Assembly: GCA_013349485.1 (NCBI GenBank)
Contig: DUZM01000248.1
Location: 1-10,851 of the forward strand
Origin: Candidatus Hydrogenedentota bacterium
Lineage (GTDB): Bacteria > Hydrogenedentota > Hydrogenedentia > Hydrogenedentales > SLHB01
Direction of reading: 5' to 3'
DNA length: 10,851 bases
Shown: piece by piece, positions 6,492 to 10,851 of the stretch
Layout: the number at the start of each line of letters is the position of its first letter
Numbering within the stretch: position 1 is the stretch's first letter
Position numbers and translations under genes: made by a program
The notes under the pieces: generated by a model
The model's input: only the letters and a program-made list of their open reading frames with translations
What the model was told of the DNA's origin: nothing
Database searches by the model: none

Positions 6492-8078
6492 ATGAAAAGG
6501 ATCTGTTTACCGTTCTTTGTGGCGCTTCTTCTTGTGGTGGGAGCGCCGGCCTTCGCGGAATTACAGACCGTTCAGATTGGCGGCGAGGTCCGAATCGGCG
6601 CCAACCACGTGATGGACTGGGCGGCGCGTCCCGGGCCGCTTGCCATGCGCATCCCGGCGGCCTTGTTGCCTGGGCGGGCCATCGGCGATTTCGTGTCGGG
6701 CGCGCCGGCCTTTAACGGGGCCGGCATTTTAAGCCCGTATGCCTGGGATGACCGATCGAACTCGTTGAGCTTTGTCGAGCAGCGTACGCGGTTGAACGTC
6801 CGGGCCGACTTCACGGATTGCGTTGTGGCATTTGTCGAGTTAGAGAGCTACGACGTGTGGGGTGAGGATTTTCGCTCGAACTACATCACGGGCGCAGATA
6901 TGCGTGCCGCGTCCGTGGACGACCTCGAGGTGTATCAAGCCTACATCGAGGCGAGCGAGATGTGGGACATGCCGCTGCGCGCCCGGATTGGGCGTCAGGA
7001 GCTTTCGTTTGGGAGCGAGTGGCTTGTGGGTCCCAAAGATTTCGGCCCTATGTTCATGGGCCGTTCGTTCGACGCCGTCCGCCTTACGTACGGTACGGAT
7101 GTGTATGACATCGACGTGTGGAGCGCCAAACTTGTTGACACCAGCCCGGTCGAAGAAGACGGGGACGTCGACTTCTACGGCGTCTACGGGACGTGCCGCG
7201 CCCTGGAAAACGTGACGTTCGACGCGTATTGGCTGTTCGTTCGGGACGGCCGGGCCCTGAACGATACGAACGGCGGGCCGCTCTTTGAGTGGGTCGAGGA
7301 CGTGCTCGGGCTCGACGACTATGACGTAACGGAACTGCATACGGTCGGTTTGCGGGCCGCGGGCGCGGTTGGCGCCTTCGATTTTGGCGCCGAGGCGGCG
7401 TATCAACTTGGTGACGCCGGCCAGGTCGGGTTCAATTTCAAACCTTGGGTGTACGGCGACGATGACGAAGATTTCTCTGAATGGGCCCTTAAGCTGGACG
7501 TCGGCTACACGTTCGACGTGGCATGGAACCCGCGGGTACACGCCGGGTACAGCTACTACGGCGGGGAAGACAACCGGGACCTCTCGTTCTGGGAGTGGAT
7601 CAACCCGTTCGATCGGCCGGAGGCGAGCGTGAGCTTCAACCGGCTGTTCTCGAATCACATGTATAACGGGTTTTTCGACCTGCAGAACGAATTGTCGAAC
7701 GTGCACATTTACCGGATCGGCGCGAACCTGTTCCCAACGGAATGCTTAAGCGTGCATCTCGACGCCGGGTACTTCGAGGTAGATGAGCCGTTTGCTTGGC
7801 CGGTGCACGTTACGTTGGGCCGGTGGCGCATCCCGATTGTGCCGTTCCTGCCTTTCTTGGACACGGAAAGTGACGACGATCTCGGCGTAGTGACCGACAT
7901 TGTCGCCGTGTACAATTACAGCAGCGATCTTTCGTTCCTGTTCCATTGGTCGCATCTGTTCGCGGATGACGGCGTGTACGACGGCAGTTTCGTCGGGTGG
8001 AACGGTTTGCTGTTCAACGGCGGCACGGATGACGACGACGGCGATTACTTCCGGTTTGAGACCCGAGTCAAGTTCTAA
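6492..8078 (+). CDS. Outer-membrane beta-barrel protein, alginate-export/porin-like
   Basis: The 528-residue protein starts with a clear signal peptide (MKRICLPFFVALLLVVGAPAFA, cut after about residue 22). The rest alternates aromatic and polar residues as in barrel strands (for example QRTRLNVRADF, VAFVELESYDVWG, LRARIGRQELSFGSEWLVGP) and ends in an aromatic residue (FETRVKF), the usual barrel-assembly signal. The RIGRQELSFG-EWLVGP region and the later GRSFDAVRLTY strand resemble the alginate-export/AlgE-like porin family, which lets anionic sugars or other small solutes cross the outer membrane. The actual substrate is unknown. The loops are very Asp/Glu-rich (DDDEDFSEW, GGTDDDDGDYF), which could bind calcium or cations. 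AGGAGG ends 9 nt before the ATG. The same frame is open upstream to 5814, but that part overlaps the DUF456-type gene and precedes the signal peptide. The gene has its own promoter and terminator. Confidence 0.85.
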   Translation: MKRICLPFFVALLLVVGAPAFAELQTVQIGGEVRIGANHVMDWAARPGPLAMRIPAALLPGRAIGDFVSGAPAFNGAGILSPYAWDDRSNSLSFVEQRTRLNVRADFTDCVVAFVELESYDVWGEDFRSNYITGADMRAASVDDLEVYQAYIEASEMWDMPLRARIGRQELSFGSEWLVGPKDFGPMFMGRSFDAVRLTYGTDVYDIDVWSAKLVDTSPVEEDGDVDFYGVYGTCRALENVTFDAYWLFVRDGRALNDTNGGPLFEWVEDVLGLDDYDVTELHTVGLRAAGAVGAFDFGAEAAYQLGDAGQVGFNFKPWVYGDDDEDFSEWALKLDVGYTFDVAWNPRVHAGYSYYGGEDNRDLSFWEWINPFDRPEASVSFNRLFSNHMYNGFFDLQNELSNVHIYRIGANLFPTECLSVHLDAGYFEVDEPFAWPVHVTLGRWRIPIVPFLPFLDTESDDDLGVVTDIVAVYNYSSDLSFLFHWSHLFADDGVYDGSFVGWNGLLFNGGTDDDDGDYFRFETRVKF

Positions 8079-8108
8079 GAATTCAGGCAGTGACTTGGCT
8101 GAAAGCGC

Positions 8109-8150
8109 ACAAGGTCCCCGCAACGGATCCCGTTGCGGGGACCTTGTTTT
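8109..8150 (+). terminator. Strong Rho-independent terminator after the barrel gene
   Basis: A perfect 18-bp stem (8109-8126 with 8130-8147; arm ACAAGGTCCCCGCAACGG) closes a 3-nt loop and is followed directly by a run of T (8147-8150). It lies 31 nt after the barrel-protein stop and faces the same way, isolating that gene from the glycosyltransferase. Confidence 0.92.
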
Positions 8151-8212
8151 CGATGCCGCGCGATTGAGTGTGACTTAGCGCAAAGGGATCTGCCCAGAAC
8201 CGCTTGCCGCCT

Positions 8213-9475
8213 ATGAAAAACACGCGTCCAAATTTCCAGCGACTGCTTGTGGTCGTGAATGTGTACCTGCCCGATTTCGGCGGGGGCGGCGCCATTTTCA
8301 GCGACCTTTGCCAGGGGCTCGTCGAGCGCGGTTTCGACGTGACGGTGCGGTGCGCCTATCCGTATTACCCGGAGTGGCGGGACAAGACGGGGCGCAACGG
8401 CCTGCGCGTCGAGCGGTACGACGAGCGAGGCGTCCACGTCGAGCGGTACGGTTTGTTTATCCCGCATAATCCCCGCTCCCTCGTCCAGCGGCTGCTGTAT
8501 GAGGGCTCATTCTTTTTTTCGTTGTTGCGCTCGCTGCCGCGGGGCCGCCGGTTTGACGCGGTAATGGTGTTTTGTCCGCTTGTGGGCGCGGTCGCCTTTG
8601 GCGCAGTCAGTAAATGGGTCTTTCGCAGGCCGCTCTGGCTGAACGTCCAAGATCTGTCTGCCCAAGCGGCCGCGGCAAGCGGCATCTCGCGGCGCAAATG
8701 GGTGAATCGAGCGCTGACAGGCCTCCAGGGCTTCTTGTTCAACCAAGGCGACGTTTGGAGTTCCATTGCCCCGGAGATCGTCGGACGGCTGAAACGCATC
8801 CGCAAGCGCAATCAGCCTGTGCTGTACCTGCCTAATTGGCTTACGCCGTCGATGGCGCAGGCGCTGGACGGCGTCGCCGGCCGTCAGAAACCGTTTTCGC
8901 GGAAGGAAGTGAAGCTGTTCTACTCGGGCAATATCGGCGGGAAACAGGACCTGATCCGTCTCTGCGAGACGCTCCGGGCAAGCGCAGCACCGTTCTCGAT
9001 GCGGATACACGGCGACGGCGCGATGGCGGAGAGCGTGCGCGCGTGGGTCGAGTCTTCGAACGACGGCCGGTTCGTATTCGGCCCTTTGCTCGATGAGCCC
9101 GAGTACGCCCAAGCGCTGCATGACGCTGACTTCTTTGTAATAACGGAGAAGTCGGGCGGCGGCGGGTCGTTTGTTCCGAGCAAACTCATCACGGCCATTG
9201 CGGCAGGAACGCCCGTACTTGCCGTCGCCGACGCCGACAGCCCGCTTGCCAGTGAAGTTAAGGCGTCGGAAGCAGGCCCCGTATTCTTGTGGGATGCGCT
9301 CGACGGCATCCCCGCGTTTCTGCACGGCGTAGTCGGGGAGCCAGCACAACTGCTCGGATGGCGTAACAACGCCCGCCACCGTGCAACCTTCTACCATCGC
9401 GATCGCATAATCGACGCGTACGCCCAAGCTCTCCAGGCACTGGTCGCCGGCAAACCGGTGCCACTCCCCCGTTGA
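8213..9475 (+). CDS. Family 4 glycosyltransferase, WcaI-like
   Basis: The 420-residue protein has the two-Rossmann-domain (GT-B) layout of GT4 enzymes, which move a sugar from a nucleotide-sugar donor to a lipid-linked or polysaccharide acceptor at the inner membrane. The N-terminal domain has RLLVVVNVYLPDFGGGGAIF (10-29), the glycine-rich acceptor-side loop. YLPNW (205-209) precedes the linker. The donor domain has YSGNIGGKQDL (237-247), HGDGA (266-270), and EKSGGGGSFVPSKLITAIAA followed by GTPVLA (312-337), the usual donor-binding segment. This pattern is close to WcaI-type colanic-acid glycosyltransferases. ATG 8213 was preferred; an in-frame TTG at 8204 is possible. Neither has a well-spaced Shine-Dalgarno. 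It stands alone between a terminator and a convergent operon, so its pathway (exopolysaccharide or glycan) is inferred only from the family. Confidence 0.9.
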   Translation: MKNTRPNFQRLLVVVNVYLPDFGGGGAIFSDLCQGLVERGFDVTVRCAYPYYPEWRDKTGRNGLRVERYDERGVHVERYGLFIPHNPRSLVQRLLYEGSFFFSLLRSLPRGRRFDAVMVFCPLVGAVAFGAVSKWVFRRPLWLNVQDLSAQAAAASGISRRKWVNRALTGLQGFLFNQGDVWSSIAPEIVGRLKRIRKRNQPVLYLPNWLTPSMAQALDGVAGRQKPFSRKEVKLFYSGNIGGKQDLIRLCETLRASAAPFSMRIHGDGAMAESVRAWVESSNDGRFVFGPLLDEPEYAQALHDADFFVITEKSGGGGSFVPSKLITAIAAGTPVLAVADADSPLASEVKASEAGPVFLWDALDGIPAFLHGVVGEPAQLLGWRNNARHRATFYHRDRIIDAYAQALQALVAGKPVPLPR

Positions 9476-9641
9476 ACTAGTCCGCATCGTCGGCGCTGGC
9501 GAAGCGGTTTGAGAAGACAGCAGTCGAATGCGACTCCGATTGGGCGGAAGTCGCCGATGCGCGGCGCGCAGCAGGCCTTCACGCGCACGCGGAGACGGCG
9601 GTAACAAGATCTTCCGCAGTCCACGGCTCTCGAAAGCGGGC

Positions 9642-10565
9642 TCACAGACGGAGCAGGAATTGGGCGAATGGGCCGGCGACGTCGAGAGCGGTTTTGCGTT
9701 CGAATGTGGCGAACATGGGCGAGGGATTGCACTCGATGAGGACGAAGCCTTGGGTTACCCGGATGAAGTCGACGCCGGTGAACGGCATTCGGCAGGCGCG
9801 CGCTGCGCCGACAACGGCTGTTCGTTCGTCGGGCGTGAGCCGTGTGGGTAGGACCGCGTCTTCTTTGCGCCGATAGTCGAGTTCGGACGAGTGGATCTGG
9901 GCCGCGGCCACAACGCGCCGACCTACTACGAACGCGCGCACGGATGTGCCCTCGATGTATTCCTGAAATAAGACGGCCGCCAGCGATAAGGCATCGAGAC
10001 GTTCGTCGGTAAGGTCCTTCGGTTCAAGGAACTGGACGGCCGCGCCGCCGGCCAAGGGTTTGTATATAGCTCGGCCGACGTCTTGCGTGAACCGGCGGAC
10101 GGCGGCGGGGTCGTTGGTGGCGAGCCAGCGGGGCACAGGCAGTCCGGCGGCGCGCAGCAGGTCGAGTTGGTAAGGTTTCTGGCTATGCTGTGCGTTGGCT
10201 TCGAGCGTGTTGACCACGGGGCATCCACGCCTCTCGAGGGTGCGCAGAACCGATTCGAGCATGGCGCGTTTCTCGTCACATTGAGCTATTAGGCCGCGGG
10301 GACGTTCGGCAAGGTCGCGCTCGAAGGCGGGCACTAGCGGGTGGCAGGCCAGTCCCCGCAGGTAGACGGCAGTAGGCGTGGGTGCCTTCCTGCGATTCAG
10401 CCACAGGTGGCCATCGAGAGAGGCTATGGGCGCCTGCTGCGGGAAGGCTCGTGTGTCGCACCAAAGGACACGACCGCCTCGCGCGCGGACTTCCCTCTTT
10501 ACACGCATCCCTTGAGGGTCGCCGCCACCCGCTAAGATAAGAATGAGTTTTCGTTTCTCGGACAA
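9642..10565 (-). CDS. ATP-grasp peptide ligase, putative graspetide (plesiocin-type) macrocyclase
   Basis: The 307-residue protein has the size and layout of graspetide synthetases, which phosphorylate Glu/Asp side chains of a precursor peptide and join them to Thr/Ser (ester) or Lys (amide). The pre-ATP-grasp domain spans about residues 1-110, starting with the strand LILILAGGG. The ATP-grasp fold follows: YQLDLLRAAGLPVPRWLAT (132-150), the nucleotide-binding loop YKPLAGGAA (168-176), the hinge FQEYIEG (200-206), a basic segment DYRRKED (230-236) and the metal-binding end GVDFIR plus ECNPSPMF (254-275; Glu268, Asn270). The only plausible start is TTG at 10565-10563, since an in-frame TAG lies at 10580-10578; AGGA sits about 10 nt upstream. 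It begins 21 nt after the small TTLAIGEE peptide gene in the same direction, which strongly suggests that peptide as substrate. RimK-like ligase chemistry is the broader alternative. Confidence 0.92.
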   Translation of the reverse strand: MSEKRKLILILAGGGDPQGMRVKREVRARGGRVLWCDTRAFPQQAPIASLDGHLWLNRRKAPTPTAVYLRGLACHPLVPAFERDLAERPRGLIAQCDEKRAMLESVLRTLERRGCPVVNTLEANAQHSQKPYQLDLLRAAGLPVPRWLATNDPAAVRRFTQDVGRAIYKPLAGGAAVQFLEPKDLTDERLDALSLAAVLFQEYIEGTSVRAFVVGRRVVAAAQIHSSELDYRRKEDAVLPTRLTPDERTAVVGAARACRMPFTGVDFIRVTQGFVLIECNPSPMFATFERKTALDVAGPFAQFLLRL

Positions 10566-10586
10566 CGACGGGCCGTCCTACGGCCA

Positions 10587-10763
10587 TTACGCCTTCAGCG
10601 ATTCTTCGCCGATGGCCAAGGTGGTGATCGGGCCGCCGTCGTCGCCGCACTTCGCGCATTCCTCGCCGATGGCCAACGTCGTTACATCGCCGATTTGAGC
10701 CCGGGCCGGAAGCTCGAGTGGTTGGATGAAGAGCTTCTTTGAGACGGGTTTTGTGCGCTTCAT
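10587..10763 (-). CDS. Graspetide precursor peptide with two TTLAIGEE core repeats
   Basis: This 58-residue peptide is too short for many gene finders. A basic, mostly unrepeated leader (1-27: MKRTKPVSKKLFIQPLE, then LPARAQIGDV) is followed by a core with two identical copies of TTLAIGEE, at residues 28-35 (10659-10682) and 47-54 (10602-10625). An 11-residue linker with Cys36 and Cys39 (CAKCGDDGGPI) joins them, and SLKA ends the peptide. TTxxxxEE is the defining motif of plesiocin-type (group 2) graspetides, where the two Thr of each repeat are ester-bonded to its two Glu in a hairpin-like bicycle. The ATG is 8 nt after a perfect AGGAGG, and the stop is 21 nt before the ATP-grasp gene. Four ester bonds are therefore predicted. 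The final activity and the protease that removes the leader are unknown. Confidence 0.92.
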   Translation of the reverse strand: MKRTKPVSKKLFIQPLELPARAQIGDVTTLAIGEECAKCGDDGGPITTLAIGEESLKA

Positions 10764-10771
10764 CGGACTCG

Positions 10772-10777
10772 CCTCCT
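10772..10777 (-). promoter_or_regulatory. Strong Shine-Dalgarno of the graspetide precursor
   Basis: On the minus strand AGGAGG ends 8 nt before the ATG at 10763. This settles the start of the 58-residue peptide gene and contrasts with the weak TTG start of the ligase just downstream. A TATCAT hexamer at 10838-10833 could be the -10, but its -35 would fall at or beyond the window edge. Confidence 0.85.
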
Positions 10778-10851
10778 ATACGTTTCGTTGGCTTTCGGCC
10801 ACCGATCCTGCGTGCCGTTGTACGTTCTATTAATGATACAAACGGAAACGC

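Noticed and set aside
8213..9475. Glycosyltransferase as a tailoring enzyme of the graspetide cluster
   Set aside because: It is convergent, separated by 166 nt, and its motifs fit polysaccharide-type GT4 enzymes. Nothing in the sequence links it to the peptide.
9522..9535. Terminator hairpin AGTCG-AATG-CGACT between the convergent glycosyltransferase and ligase genes
   Set aside because: The stem is only 5 bp and has no T-run on either strand.
8507..9607. 366-residue minus-strand open frame opposite the glycosyltransferase
   Set aside because: The plus-strand frame has clear GT4 motifs; this one is a GC-driven shadow.

Overview
The window looks like chromosomal DNA of a GC-rich Gram-negative bacterium: it has an outer-membrane barrel protein with a signal peptide, UvrC, and purine-rich Shine-Dalgarno sites. 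A membrane-tethered sigma factor fused to carboxypeptidase-regulatory-like repeats, GC-rich palindromic repeats, and a histone-H1-like tail on a hydrolase would suit a Hydrogenedentes, Planctomycetes or other PVC-like lineage. That placement is inference; no marker gene here fixes it.

Layout. (1) Positions 1-1819, minus strand: an ECF-type sigma-70 factor with a transmembrane segment and C-terminal beta-sandwich repeats. It is broken by an apparent frameshift near 712-766 and runs off the left edge. (2) Positions 1820-2515: a non-coding stretch with a likely sigma-gene promoter, a REP/BIME-like palindromic element and a two-copy 42-nt direct repeat with inverted arms. (3) Positions 2516-5643, plus strand: uvrC, translationally coupled by a 4-nt overlap to a membrane-anchored alpha/beta hydrolase with a lysine/alanine-rich tail. 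(4) Positions 5797-8078, plus strand: a DUF456-type membrane protein, then a 528-residue alginate-export/porin-like barrel with its own good promoter and a textbook terminator at 8109-8150. (5) Positions 8213-9475, plus strand: a family 4 glycosyltransferase of the WcaI type. (6) Positions 9642-10763, minus strand and convergent with the glycosyltransferase: a two-gene RiPP operon.

The RiPP operon is the main discovery. A 58-residue peptide gene (10587-10763), easily missed by gene callers because of its size, carries two exact copies of TTLAIGEE. This fits the TTxxxxEE signature of plesiocin-type (group 2) graspetides, in which an ATP-grasp ligase joins Thr hydroxyls to Glu carboxylates as macrolactones. 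Only 21 nt downstream lies a 307-residue ATP-grasp protein with the right size and motifs to be the ligase. The precursor has a strong AGGAGG site and ATG; the ligase has only a TTG start, consistent with more peptide than enzyme. The two copies are separated by a CxxC-containing linker. No protease, transporter or regulator for the cluster is visible, but the window ends only 88 nt upstream of the precursor.
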